64,000 nucleotides of DNA, taken from NCBI RefSeq assembly GCF_029846635.1, contig NZ_JARVTG010000001.1, forward strand, positions 1,084,501 through 1,148,500. Direction: 5' to 3'. Shown in pieces: positions 36,296 through 44,974 of this stretch. Each line of letters opens with the position of its first letter. Positions within the stretch are counted from its first letter, which is position 1. The notes beneath the pieces were generated by a model. That model did not search any database. It saw only the letters and a list, made by a program, of their open reading frames with translations, and was not told the origin of the DNA. Origin of the DNA: Pokkaliibacter sp. MBI-7. Lineage in GTDB: Bacteria > Pseudomonadota > Gammaproteobacteria > Pseudomonadales > Balneatricaceae. The position numbers and the translations under genes were made by a program.

Positions 36296-37573
36296 ATGTT
36301 CAAAGGTGTCACAGAAAGCCCGCTTTCACTCTGGTCTGCCAGCGCTCCCGCTGCGCCAGCAACCAGCCCTCTAGTTATGTCTATCGATGTAGACGTCGCC
36401 ATTGTCGGGGGGGGCTTCACCGGCCTTTCCACTGCATTGCATCTGGCCGAGCAGGGTAGCAAGGTTGCAGTGCTGGAAGCCCAGGGCCTTGGACATGGTG
36501 GCTCCGGTCGTAATGTCGGCCTCGCCAATGCAGGCCTGTGGCTCGAGCCTGATCAGATGGATGCCCTAATGGGCAAGGCTGCTGCAGATCGGCTGTATCG
36601 TTTTCTCGCCGATGCACCCAATGTGGTATACGGGCTGATTGAGCGTCATCAGATTCAATGTGAAGCGGTACGCAATGGCACCTTGCATCTGGGGCATTCC
36701 GCCAAGGGCGTGCAGGAACTGGAGCGACGCTACCGTCAGCTGGTAGCTCGCGGTGCACCAGTTGAACTGAAGGACCGAGCTGAAACCCAGCGCCTGACCG
36801 GATCGCCCCTGTATCAGGGAGCCCTGTTCGACCCTCGAGCGGGCACTATCCAGCCTCTGGCTTATGCCCGTGGCCTGGCAACAGCCGCTATCGGTGCTGG
36901 CGCACAGCTGTATACCCAGAGCCCTGTTACCGATATTCAGCGCCAGGGTGAACATTGGTTACTTAAATCCCCACAAGGGCAGATCAAAGCGAGCAAGGTG
37001 GTCATCGCCACCAATGCTTATACAGAGCAGCTGTTCCCGGAATTGAAGCAGAGTTTTGTCCCCATCTATTACTTCCAGTACGCCAGTAAACCGCTGACAG
37101 AACAGCAGCTCAGCCGTATCCTGCCCGAGCGCCAGGGCTGCTGGGATACCCGAACCGTCATGTGTTCGTTCCGCATGGATCAGGCCGGTCGGCTGGTATT
37201 AGGCAGCATGGGTAACCTGCTGCAAGGTGACAAACTGCGACACTGGAGTGATCGCATGACGAGCAAACTGTTCCCCTGGCTGGGACCGGTAGAGTGGGAC
37301 TATCGCTGGGTCGGTCAGATTGCCTATAGCAATGATCACCTGCCGCACTTCCATCAGCTCGCGGATGGCATCTATACCTGTCTGGGCTACAGTGGCCGCG
37401 GCATAGGTCCGGGCACAACGCTGGGCAAAGCGATGGCAGGCTACCTGCTTGGCGACAAGGAGGCGATGCCGGTCTCCCCAACCAGCGTTGACAGCATCAG
37501 CTGGCGAGATTTACGTCACGCATTCTATGAAACCGGGGCACGGGTATATCACGCCAGGCAGTGCCTCATCTGA
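36296..37573 (+). CDS. FAD-dependent amine/amino-acid oxidoreductase (DAO family)
   Basis: A 425-residue DAO-superfamily protein with an unusual Ser/Ala/Pro-rich lead of about 30 residues before the FAD motif VDVAIVGGGFTGLSTALHLAEQG. Following GHGGSGRNVGLANAGLW is typical of gamma-glutamylputrescine-oxidase-like and related glycine/sarcosine oxidases, and the C-terminal GIYTCLGYSGRGIGPGTTLGKAMAGYL completes the FAD site. It differs clearly from the DadA-like protein nearby. Its position divergent from dctP suggests that it oxidises the TRAP substrate or a derivative. An internal ATG at residue 28 is an alternative start. Confidence 0.85.
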   Translation: MFKGVTESPLSLWSASAPAAPATSPLVMSIDVDVAIVGGGFTGLSTALHLAEQGSKVAVLEAQGLGHGGSGRNVGLANAGLWLEPDQMDALMGKAAADRLYRFLADAPNVVYGLIERHQIQCEAVRNGTLHLGHSAKGVQELERRYRQLVARGAPVELKDRAETQRLTGSPLYQGALFDPRAGTIQPLAYARGLATAAIGAGAQLYTQSPVTDIQRQGEHWLLKSPQGQIKASKVVIATNAYTEQLFPELKQSFVPIYYFQYASKPLTEQQLSRILPERQGCWDTRTVMCSFRMDQAGRLVLGSMGNLLQGDKLRHWSDRMTSKLFPWLGPVEWDYRWVGQIAYSNDHLPHFHQLADGIYTCLGYSGRGIGPGTTLGKAMAGYLLGDKEAMPVSPTSVDSISWRDLRHAFYETGARVYHARQCLI

Positions 37574-37576
37574 GAC

Positions 37577-37608
37577 CGTGGGCAAATACCAGGTCAGGTA
37601 TTCCCACG
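37577..37608 (+). terminator. Hairpin after the FAD oxidoreductase gene
   Basis: CGTGGG and AATACC (37577-37590) pair with GGTATT and CCCACG (37597-37608) with a two-base bulge. No T-tract follows, so termination efficiency is uncertain. Confidence 0.55.
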
Positions 37609-37800
37609 ACCACAATGGCCTTTACCTTTGAGCCGTCAGCAAGAGTAAAGGCCAGCGTTTCCCCGACACAATTACGCCTCATAAAGAAGCACGCACAACA
37701 CCCACTTTGCACCATATTGGCGACAGATTAATCCCACACCAATTCCAATATAGAGTCCTACCCGTGCTTTATAAGAAATGCACATCGATCAGAGCAAATC

Positions 37801-37843
37801 GCACCACTCACTGAGTTGCACCACTCACTATAAAAGTTGCACC
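37801..37843. repeat. Short direct repeats GCACCACTCACT
   Basis: The 12-mer GCACCACTCACT occurs at 37801 and 37818 (17-base step), and its first five bases recur at 37839 within TTGCACC. A possible multi-site regulator-binding region. Confidence 0.6.
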
Positions 37844-38415
37844 TTTTAACCCATGCATCGTTGAACAATACAGAAATAGATACAACTCAAATAAGCAAAA
37901 GGAAAACCCAATAAACACCAAGGTGTTACTTTTTACGTGTTACCAAAAGGAGCAACTCCCCAAAGAGTTGAAACTACACACCAGACTTCGACAACCTGTT
38001 ACCAAAACTCCCTCATCGCCTGACCAACACCGCGAGTACACCGGAAAGAACTCCAGGATCAAGTCCACCTTTGGCTAAAAATTGCATTTTTTTAAACATT
38101 ACCAAAAAGAGGTAATCGCTATTTTTTTTACTTTTAACACCATGAAATCACCATAAAAAATTCAATACATACAATTAATCAATCACAAACCTTGATGGTG
38201 CATATTTCAAATGCTCGCACCATATCCGCGCACAATTTGTTGATTTTATTTAACAAAGAAAGTCGACACGTCACTTCACCGCATCCCGCACACACTTTTT
38301 CGCGACACAAACCTAACGAAATACTCCGTGGAATAATCTTGCCCTCGCGTCGGCAGCCACAAAACTTTTCTGCTACAACTAAATGCGCATTCGAACAAAA
38401 CAGTTTGAAAAAAAC

Positions 38416-38431
38416 TGGAATAGTTCTTGCT
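38416..38431 (+). promoter_or_regulatory. Candidate sigma-54 promoter for the liv operon
   Basis: TGGAATAGTTCTTGCT has the invariant GG and GC exactly ten bases apart and the TTGC(A/T) half of the sigma-54 consensus; the upstream half matches weakly after TGG. It lies about 92 bases before the livK ATG, a suitable distance. Nitrogen control of an amino-acid transporter by RpoN would make sense but is inferred. Confidence 0.4.
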
Positions 38432-38523
38432 AAACCTAAAGCGTACTACTGCTGCTACGCACTACTGACGGTAGTAGAAGGTGCTTAATTAAAGAAACGG
38501 AACAACCTGTTGGAGTTATTCTC

Positions 38524-39645
38524 ATGTCTAAATCCGTTCTGAAGAAAACCTTAGTTTCTCTTGCTGTAGCTTCATCTTTTGCAGCTTTCGCTGCACACGC
38601 CGACATCAAAGTCGGTATCGCTGGCCCCATGACTGGAGCCTATGCTGCGTTCGGTGAGCAGCTGTGGAAAGGTGCGTCTCAGGCAGCGGAAGACATCAAC
38701 GCAGCGGGTGGTATCAACGGCGAGAAACTGGTGCTGGTTAAAGGTGACGATGCTTGCGAACCTAAACAAGCCGTATCTGTAGCCAACCGTCTGGTCGACT
38801 CAGACCAGGTTGCCGGTGTAATCGGCCACTTCTGCTCTTCTTCTTCTATTCCTGCTTCCGAAATCTACGACGAAGGCGGCATCAGCGAAATCACCCCAGC
38901 TTCTACCAACCCTCAGTACACCGAGCGTGGCCTGCCTGGCGTGTTCCGTACCTGTGGTCGTGACGACCAGCAAGGTACAGTAGCGGCTGACTACATCATC
39001 GACAAACTGAAAGCCACCAAAGTGGCCGTTATTCACGACAAAGACACCTATGGCCAAGGCCTGGCTGATGCTACCAAAGCCCAGCTGAACAAGCGCGGTG
39101 TGACCGAAGTCATGTATGAAGGTCTGACCCGTGGTGAAAAAGACTTCAACGCTCTGGTAACCAAAATCCGTGCATCAGGTGCTGAAGTAGTTTACTTCGG
39201 TGGTCTGCATGCCGAAGCTGGCGCACTGGTTCACCAGTTGCGCGATCAGGGCTTCACCGGTGGTTTCATGTCAGGTGACGGTATCACTTCAGAAGAGTTC
39301 GTAACTGCCGCAGGCGGTCCCAAGTACGTCGACGGCGTATACATGACTTTCGGTGCTGACCCACGCAACAACGCATCAAGTGCTGAAGTTATCGCCAAGT
39401 TCCGCGCTGCCGGTTATGAGCCTGAAGGTTACACACTGTACTCCTACGCTGCTCTGCAGGTACTGGCTGCTGGCCTGAAAGGCGCTAACGGCGACAAGAC
39501 CAAGGTAGGTGAGTGGATCCACGGCAACACCGTTCCTACCGTAATGGGCGACAAGCAGTACGACGCTAAAGGCGACCTGACTGTTTCTGACTATGTAATG
39601 TACGAGTGGCACGCTGACGGCAAGTACACCGAAACCACTAACTAA
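38524..39645 (+). CDS. livK: Branched-chain amino-acid-type ABC transporter binding protein
   Basis: A 373-residue periplasmic type I binding protein. The signal peptide (MSKSVLKKTLVSLAVASSFAAFA) ends near AHA-DIK. The mature protein has VGIAGPMTGAYAAFGEQLWKGASQAAEDINAAGGINGEKL and a disulphide-type cysteine pair (DACEPKQ and HFCSSSS), plus RTCGRDDQQG, all typical of LivJ/LivK. It binds Leu, Ile, Val or related amino acids. A terminator between it and livH should keep its level above that of the permeases. Confidence 0.93.
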   Translation: MSKSVLKKTLVSLAVASSFAAFAAHADIKVGIAGPMTGAYAAFGEQLWKGASQAAEDINAAGGINGEKLVLVKGDDACEPKQAVSVANRLVDSDQVAGVIGHFCSSSSIPASEIYDEGGISEITPASTNPQYTERGLPGVFRTCGRDDQQGTVAADYIIDKLKATKVAVIHDKDTYGQGLADATKAQLNKRGVTEVMYEGLTRGEKDFNALVTKIRASGAEVVYFGGLHAEAGALVHQLRDQGFTGGFMSGDGITSEEFVTAAGGPKYVDGVYMTFGADPRNNASSAEVIAKFRAAGYEPEGYTLYSYAALQVLAAGLKGANGDKTKVGEWIHGNTVPTVMGDKQYDAKGDLTVSDYVMYEWHADGKYTETTN

Positions 39646-39661
39646 TACGCCGCAGCACAAG

Positions 39662-39693
39662 ACCCTGCCACGCCTCAGGCGGGCAGGGTTTTT
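39662..39693 (+). terminator. Terminator/attenuator between livK and livH
   Basis: ACCCTGCC with CGCC (39662-39674, one-base bulge) pairs with GGCG and GGCAGGGT (39678-39689), followed by TTTT. Partial termination here would give more binding protein than membrane components. Confidence 0.85.
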
Positions 39694-39730
39694 AGTTACA
39701 GAATTACTATAAGGTACATGAGGTCAGACA

Positions 39731-40642
39731 ATGGACATTGTTCTGCAACAACTGGTTAACGGCTTGACGCTTGGGTCCGTTTACGGACTGATCGCCGTTG
39801 GCTACACCATGGTATACGGCATCATCGGCATGATTAACTTTGCCCATGGCGACGTCTACATGGTGTCCGCTTATATCACAGCCATTGTTCTTGCACTGCT
39901 AAGCTTCTTTGGCATCCACTCCTTCCCGGTGGTTATTCTTTTCACACTGGTTTTAACCATCATCATTACCGGCGTTTATGGATGGACCATTGAACGCGTT
40001 GCCTATCGCCCGCTGCGCAACTCCACTCGTCTGGCTCCGCTCATCTCTGCCATCGGTATGTCACTGATCTTGCAGAACTACGTACAGATTGCTCAAGGAG
40101 CGCGCTCACAAGGTGTTCCTACCCTGCTGGACGGCACCCTGCGCATGCATATTGGTGATGGCTACGTACAGCTCACCTACATGAAAGTCTTCATTCTGGT
40201 TGCCGCTTTCTCCGGTATGGGCATCCTGACCTACATCATCCAGAAAACCACTCTGGGCCGGATGTGCCGTGCAACCCAACAGGATCGTAAGATGGCTTCC
40301 ATCCTGGGCATCAACACCGACCGCATCATTTCCTACGTATTTGTTATCGGCGCAGCCATGGCTGCACTGGCTGGCGTATTGATCACTCTGGACTACGGCA
40401 GCTTTGACTTCTTTGTTGGCTTCGTCATTGGCGTCAAGGCCTTCACCGCAGCTGTTCTCGGGGGCATTGGTTCACTGCCGGGCGCCATGCTGGGCGGTGT
40501 CATTCTGGGTCTGGCCGAGTCGCTGTTCTCCGGTCTGGTCAATACCGACTACAAGGACGTGTTTGCCTTCGGCCTGCTGGTCACCATCCTGATCTTCCGC
40601 CCCAGTGGTCTGCTTGGCAAACCTGCAGTAGAAAAGGTGTAA
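39731..40642 (+). CDS. livH: Branched-chain amino-acid ABC transporter permease LivH
   Basis: A 303-residue inner-membrane permease with about eight helices. QQLVNGLTLGSVYGLIAVGYTMVYGIIGMINFAHGDVYMV and FTAAVLGGIGSLPGAMLGGVILGLAES are LivH hallmarks. It pairs with LivM, four bases downstream. Confidence 0.96.
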   Translation: MDIVLQQLVNGLTLGSVYGLIAVGYTMVYGIIGMINFAHGDVYMVSAYITAIVLALLSFFGIHSFPVVILFTLVLTIIITGVYGWTIERVAYRPLRNSTRLAPLISAIGMSLILQNYVQIAQGARSQGVPTLLDGTLRMHIGDGYVQLTYMKVFILVAAFSGMGILTYIIQKTTLGRMCRATQQDRKMASILGINTDRIISYVFVIGAAMAALAGVLITLDYGSFDFFVGFVIGVKAFTAAVLGGIGSLPGAMLGGVILGLAESLFSGLVNTDYKDVFAFGLLVTILIFRPSGLLGKPAVEKV

Positions 40643-40646
40643 CTCC

Positions 40647-41915
40647 ATGTCTTCATCTATCAACATCAAGAAGAGTGTCATAGACACCCTGCTGGCAGGT
40701 CTGCTGTCACTGATTGTGTTCGGTCCCGTTATCGGCATTCTGCTCGACGGTTACGACTTCACCACCCGCCCTTCGCTGCTGCTGACCATGGTGGGTATCG
40801 TTATGGTTGGGCGCTTTGCCATCTCTTTGTTTGTGCAGAGCAAGAAAGGCCAGATGATGCTGTACAAGCATCAGAACAACGATGACGGCGTTATCGTTCT
40901 GCCTCCCGGCCATAAGTCCAAAATGATCTACATTGTCCCCATCGCCATCATCATTGGCCTGGTTGCTCCCTTCGTTGCCACCAAATACATCCTGACCGTA
41001 CTGATTCTCGGCTTGATCTACGTTCTGCTGGGCCTTGGCCTCAACATCGTGGTTGGCCTGGCAGGTCTGCTGGACCTGGGTTTCGTCGGTTTCTACGCCA
41101 TTGGTGCCTATGGCCTGTCGCTGGGCTACCAGTATCTGGGCTTTGGCTTCTGGTCGATGCTGCCTCTGGCTGCCATCATGGCTGCCGTTGCCGGTGCCAT
41201 ACTGGGCTTCCCGGTACTGCGTATGCACGGTGACTATCTGGCTATCGTGACACTGGGCTTCGGGGAAATTATCCGCCTGATCCTGACCAACTGGACCAGC
41301 TTCACTGGCGGCCCCAACGGCGTGTACGCTCCGTTGCCCACACTGTTCGGTCTGGAGTTTGAACGCCGCGCCAAACAAGGCGGCACCCCTTTCCATGAGT
41401 TCTTCAATCTGCCGTACGATTCAGGCTTGAAGTATGTCTTCATCTACCTGTCTCTGTTCATGGTGGTTTGCGCCGTGCTGTACATCAAGCACCGTCTGGT
41501 CAAGATGCCTATCGGTCGCGCCTGGGAAGCTCTGCGTGAAGACGAGATTGCCTGTCGCTCACTGGGCCTCAACCACGTCCTGATCAAGCTGTCAGCGTTC
41601 ATGATGGGCGCCTCGACGGGCGGTCTGGCCGGGGTGTTCTTCGCGACCTATCAAGGCTTCGTCAACCCGACCTCCTTCACCTTCTTCGAATCTGCACTGA
41701 TTCTGGCCATCGTGGTACTGGGTGGTCTGGGCTCCACCGTGGGTGTGGTTATTGCCGCCTTTGTTCTGACTGTAACCCCCGAAATGCTGCGTGAAGTAGC
41801 AGACTTCCGTGTACTGATTTTTGGTCTGCTGATGGTAGTCATGATGATCTGGCGTCCTCGTGGTTTGGTACGCATCACTCGTACTGGCTTTGCTGTTCGG
41901 AAAGGGGTCGCATAA
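40647..41915 (+). CDS. livM: Branched-chain amino-acid ABC transporter permease LivM
   Basis: A 422-residue permease with an N-terminal extension and a core carrying YVLLGLGLNIVVGLAGLLDLGFVGFYAIGAYG and GRAWEALREDEIACRSLGLN, which are typical of LivM. Together with LivH it forms the translocation path. The livG ATG follows directly on the base after its stop. Confidence 0.96.
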   Translation: MSSSINIKKSVIDTLLAGLLSLIVFGPVIGILLDGYDFTTRPSLLLTMVGIVMVGRFAISLFVQSKKGQMMLYKHQNNDDGVIVLPPGHKSKMIYIVPIAIIIGLVAPFVATKYILTVLILGLIYVLLGLGLNIVVGLAGLLDLGFVGFYAIGAYGLSLGYQYLGFGFWSMLPLAAIMAAVAGAILGFPVLRMHGDYLAIVTLGFGEIIRLILTNWTSFTGGPNGVYAPLPTLFGLEFERRAKQGGTPFHEFFNLPYDSGLKYVFIYLSLFMVVCAVLYIKHRLVKMPIGRAWEALREDEIACRSLGLNHVLIKLSAFMMGASTGGLAGVFFATYQGFVNPTSFTFFESALILAIVVLGGLGSTVGVVIAAFVLTVTPEMLREVADFRVLIFGLLMVVMMIWRPRGLVRITRTGFAVRKGVA

Positions 41916-42797
41916 ATGAAGCAGGACAATATCCTCACCGTTGAGCATCTGGAGATGCAGTTCGGCGGTATCAAAGCCCTGAACGACGTTAACTTTGAAA
42001 TTAAACGCGGCTCTATTTCCGCTCTGATTGGCCCCAACGGGGCAGGGAAGACTACGGTATTCAACTGCCTGACCGGTTTCTATAAGGCCACCGGTGGTGC
42101 CATCACACTGTTTGCCAATGGCAAACAGACCCGTGTGGGCAAGGTACTGGGTGAACCTTTCCAGTCATCCGACTATGTCAATCCAGCCGCCTTTGCCAGC
42201 CGACTGCGCTACAAGATGTTCGGCGGCTCGCATCTGGTGAACCGTTCCGGTCTGGCTCGTACATTCCAGAACATCCGCTTGTTCAAGGAAATGTCAGTGG
42301 TGGAAAACCTGCTGGTAGCCCAGCACATGCAGGTCAATCGCAACCTGCTCGCGGGTATTTTCAATACCCCAGGCTATCGCAAGGCAGAAAGCCGTGCTCT
42401 GGAGCGCGCCTTCTACTGGCTGGAAGTCATGGACCTGGTTGATCACGCCAACAAACTGGCAGGCAGCATGTCCTATGGCCAGCAGCGCCGACTGGAAATT
42501 GCTCGCTCCATGTGCACTAACCCTGAACTGATCTGCCTTGACGAACCGGCTGCCGGTTTGAACCCCGCAGAGACTCACGCTCTTAGCAGCATGATTCGCG
42601 TTCTGCAGAAAGAACATAACGCTACGGTATTGTTGATCGAACACGATATGGGAATGGTAATGGATATTTCCGAGCACATTGTGGTGCTCGATCACGGTGA
42701 GGTTATCGCTCGCGGCGGCCCCGATGACATCAAGTCCAACCCGAAAGTTATCGCCGCCTACCTTGGTGCAGAAGACGATGAGGAGGTCACCCTGTGA
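41916..42797 (+). CDS. livG: Branched-chain amino-acid ABC transporter ATPase LivG
   Basis: A 293-residue ATPase with Walker A GPNGAGKTT, the ABC signature in GSMSYGQQRRLEIARSM, Walker B LICLDEPAAGLNP and the switch histidine in LLIEHDMGMVM. The insert between Walker A and signature (PAAFASRLRYKMFGGSH) is longer than in many homologues. It overlaps livF by four bases (GTGA). Confidence 0.96.
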   Translation: MKQDNILTVEHLEMQFGGIKALNDVNFEIKRGSISALIGPNGAGKTTVFNCLTGFYKATGGAITLFANGKQTRVGKVLGEPFQSSDYVNPAAFASRLRYKMFGGSHLVNRSGLARTFQNIRLFKEMSVVENLLVAQHMQVNRNLLAGIFNTPGYRKAESRALERAFYWLEVMDLVDHANKLAGSMSYGQQRRLEIARSMCTNPELICLDEPAAGLNPAETHALSSMIRVLQKEHNATVLLIEHDMGMVMDISEHIVVLDHGEVIARGGPDDIKSNPKVIAAYLGAEDDEEVTL

Positions 42798-43522
42798 GTA
42801 ACGTAGCCTCCGAAAGAATGCTGGAGTTCAAAGACGTAGACGTGTTCTACGGTCCGATTCAGGCATTACGCCAGGTGTCCATGCACATCAACAAAGGCGA
42901 GATTGTCAGTCTGATTGGCTCCAACGGTGCGGGTAAATCCACCCTGCTGATGTCCATCTTCGGTCAGCCTCGCGCAAGTGCCGGACAGATCATCTATTGT
43001 GGTCAGGAAATCACCAAGAAGTCTGCCCACTTCGTCGCCTCTAATGGTATCGCCCAGTCTCCCGAAGGACGCCGTGTTTTCCCCGACATGACGGTTGAGG
43101 AAAACCTGTTGATGGGCACCATACCCATTGGGATGGCTCATGCTGATGAAGACATTCAGCATATGTTCAACTTGTTCCCTCGCTTGAAGGAACGCCGTAA
43201 TCAGCGCTCTTCCACTATGTCGGGTGGCGAGCAGCAGATGCTGGCGATTGCGCGTGCCTTGATGAGCCGCCCTCGCCTGCTGTTGCTTGATGAGCCCAGC
43301 CTGGGGTTGGCGCCCATTATCGTTAAGCAGATCTTCTCTATCCTGAAAGATGTGTCAGGCACTGGCATGACCATCTTCCTGGTCGAGCAGAATGCCAACC
43401 ATGCTCTTAAACTGTCTGATCGTGGCTACGTCATGGTTAACGGTCAGATCAGAATGACCGGTACAGGTCAGGAGCTGCTGGTCAATCCAGAAGTGCGTGA
43501 AGCCTACCTCGGCGGACATTAA
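42794..43522 (+). CDS. livF: Branched-chain amino-acid ABC transporter ATPase LivF
   Basis: A 242-residue ATPase starting with GTG inside the end of livG. Walker A GSNGAGKST, signature TMSGGEQQMLAIARALMSRP, Walker B LLLLDEPSLGLAPIIV and switch VEQNANHAL are all present. It is the last gene of livKHMGF, which ends at a strong UUCG-loop terminator. Confidence 0.96.
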   Translation: MSNVASERMLEFKDVDVFYGPIQALRQVSMHINKGEIVSLIGSNGAGKSTLLMSIFGQPRASAGQIIYCGQEITKKSAHFVASNGIAQSPEGRRVFPDMTVEENLLMGTIPIGMAHADEDIQHMFNLFPRLKERRNQRSSTMSGGEQQMLAIARALMSRPRLLLLDEPSLGLAPIIVKQIFSILKDVSGTGMTIFLVEQNANHALKLSDRGYVMVNGQIRMTGTGQELLVNPEVREAYLGGH

Positions 43523-43532
43523 TCCTCCGCGG

Positions 43533-43571
43533 AAACAGACAAGCCCTCTTCGGAGGGCTTGTCTGTTTATA
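43533..43571 (+). terminator. liv operon terminator
   Basis: A perfect 16-bp stem (43533-43548 with 43553-43568) capped by TTCG, beginning in AAACAGAC and ending in GTCTGTTT. It can work in both directions and also lies before the stop of the convergent thioesterase gene. Confidence 0.92.
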
Positions 43572-43652
43572 CATATTGAAAACACTCAGGCTGGACGTTG
43601 ATAGCCAGAATATCTGAACGCCCCCTTGAGTCTCGGTGACCTCTGGCGGCTC

Positions 43653-44450
43653 TTACTTTACAAAAACAGCGACTACCTGCCTCGAACGCATCAGCAGTTG
43701 TCCATCAGGGGCATAGAGTGCGTCATCCACACTGGCAAAGCCCTCCTCTGCATAATCAAGTCTGGACTGATACCGCAACCACTCTGCTCCCGGAAGGGCA
43801 GTGGTCTGCTGAGGAAAATCCATCGACCAACTCATACTACTGGCTGCAGTAGGTACCGACAAAAGGCTCAGGCAAGCCGGTGGCCAGGCATCGGACAGCA
43901 TCAGTAAATAAGCGGGCATTACTGCCACAGGCGACTGGCGGAACCTGATCCAGCCACCAATATGCGCTTCCCTGGAAGAGGTATAGGGCATAGGGCCTTC
44001 AGCCCATCGATAATCAAAGTGTCGGGTAAATTCTGGGGTTACTCCCGGGAGGTAAGGCAGCACTATAGCCGATTCAGGCGAGGTGAGGTTATGAGGTCGT
44101 AACGCCTGCATCTGTAGTTGCTCATCACGCGCCAGCCCCAGAGTGACTTGCATGATAACGGCTATGTTACCGTCCTGACCCGCCTCAACCTTATAGAACG
44201 ATACAGTTTTACCCTGGCGCAAACATGTAATGGAGATATCAAGCTCTCCGGGCTGCACCGGAGCAATGAAGTTAAGCAAGATGCTACGAACTCTCTCGCC
44301 ATCGCGCCTCCTCCGCTCCACCGCGTGCATCATGACGGCCGCAACCAAACCGCCAAACACCGCGCGCCCCTGCCCCCATCCCTCAGGCATCCATACAATT
44401 GGCCGCTCTTCATGGCCATGCAGATCAGCAAAGTATTTATCCAGATCCAT
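43653..44450 (-). CDS. Acyl-CoA thioesterase, double hotdog family
   Basis: A 265-residue protein resembling TesB-like thioesterases. GWGQGRAVFGGLVAAVMMHAVERR is the N-terminal hotdog helix region, FIAPVQPGELDISITCLRQGKTVSFYKVE forms the first half, and YRWAEGPMPYTSSREAHIGGWIRFR with SMDFPQQTTALPGAEWLRYQSRLDYAEEGFASVDDALYAPDGQLLMRSRQVV forms the second. Such enzymes release fatty acids from acyl-CoA; the chain-length preference is unknown. Monocistronic and convergent with livF. Confidence 0.87.
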   Translation of the reverse strand: MDLDKYFADLHGHEERPIVWMPEGWGQGRAVFGGLVAAVMMHAVERRRRDGERVRSILLNFIAPVQPGELDISITCLRQGKTVSFYKVEAGQDGNIAVIMQVTLGLARDEQLQMQALRPHNLTSPESAIVLPYLPGVTPEFTRHFDYRWAEGPMPYTSSREAHIGGWIRFRQSPVAVMPAYLLMLSDAWPPACLSLLSVPTAASSMSWSMDFPQQTTALPGAEWLRYQSRLDYAEEGFASVDDALYAPDGQLLMRSRQVVAVFVK

Positions 44451-44974
44451 TTAAGTGAACCCTATTCACGGTTTAATCACTTTACCCTAGCAGCCTTTAT
44501 TTCCTGCGCAATATAACCATTTGTCGCGTTGCATAGAAAACGTTCAGATACACTTTGAAAGGCGACAGATCAGTAAAGGCTTTGTCATCTGGGAATTGAG
44601 TAAGCATCTGGGCGATTGCTATAATCCACGGTGTTTGGGGCTTTGCCCTGAACCGTTACAACGTCTTAGGGAAAAGAAACCGGCGCCTGACAGTTACTCC
44701 GGTCACACGTAACGTGCCTTCCTGCTTTCTTACTTTTTCCTGCCATATTTAAAGCACTGTTTATTAACAGTGGGCACTAACGTGTCAGGAATAAGATCAG
44801 AATCGAGTTGGACAGAGACTTTGCTGCAGGTGCGGACGGCAAGCTCGGCGGTGATGGCAGTACACTGAAATATAAAGCAAAAAAACCATGTTATCGAAGC
44901 ACTGAAATACTGCTTTAATAAAAAGCGGCTAAGTGGCAACGATTTGTTTGTTTTTTCACATTAAGGTATGGCTG
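44451..44974. other. 524-bp region between thioesterase gene and opgG
   Basis: Divergent promoters are expected here. A 63-codon plus-strand frame at 44521-44712 and one on the minus strand at 44730-44939 have no recognisable features. I see no RNA gene or strong hairpin. Confidence 0.5.

Larger units (their letters stand above)
37574..38523. other. 950-bp AT-rich leader region upstream of livK
   Basis: No coding frame of note is present. The stretch is much more AT-rich than its surroundings and holds several small structures: a hairpin at the oxidoreductase 3' end, three GCACC repeats (37801-37843), three copies of (G/A)TTACCAAAA at 37939, 37998 and 38098, the inverted pair CAACTC/GAGTTG (37953-37970), the pair ATTACC/GGTAAT (38098-38116), and a sigma-54-like site at 38416. 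This is likely a long regulatory region for the branched-chain transporter operon. Confidence 0.6.

Noticed and set aside
40707..41396. 229-codon Gln/Asp-rich minus-strand frame
   Set aside because: Mirror of the hydrophobic codons of livM; not a real protein.
44521..44712. 63-codon frame upstream of opgG
   Set aside because: No ribosome binding site or similarity that I can see; left as intergenic.
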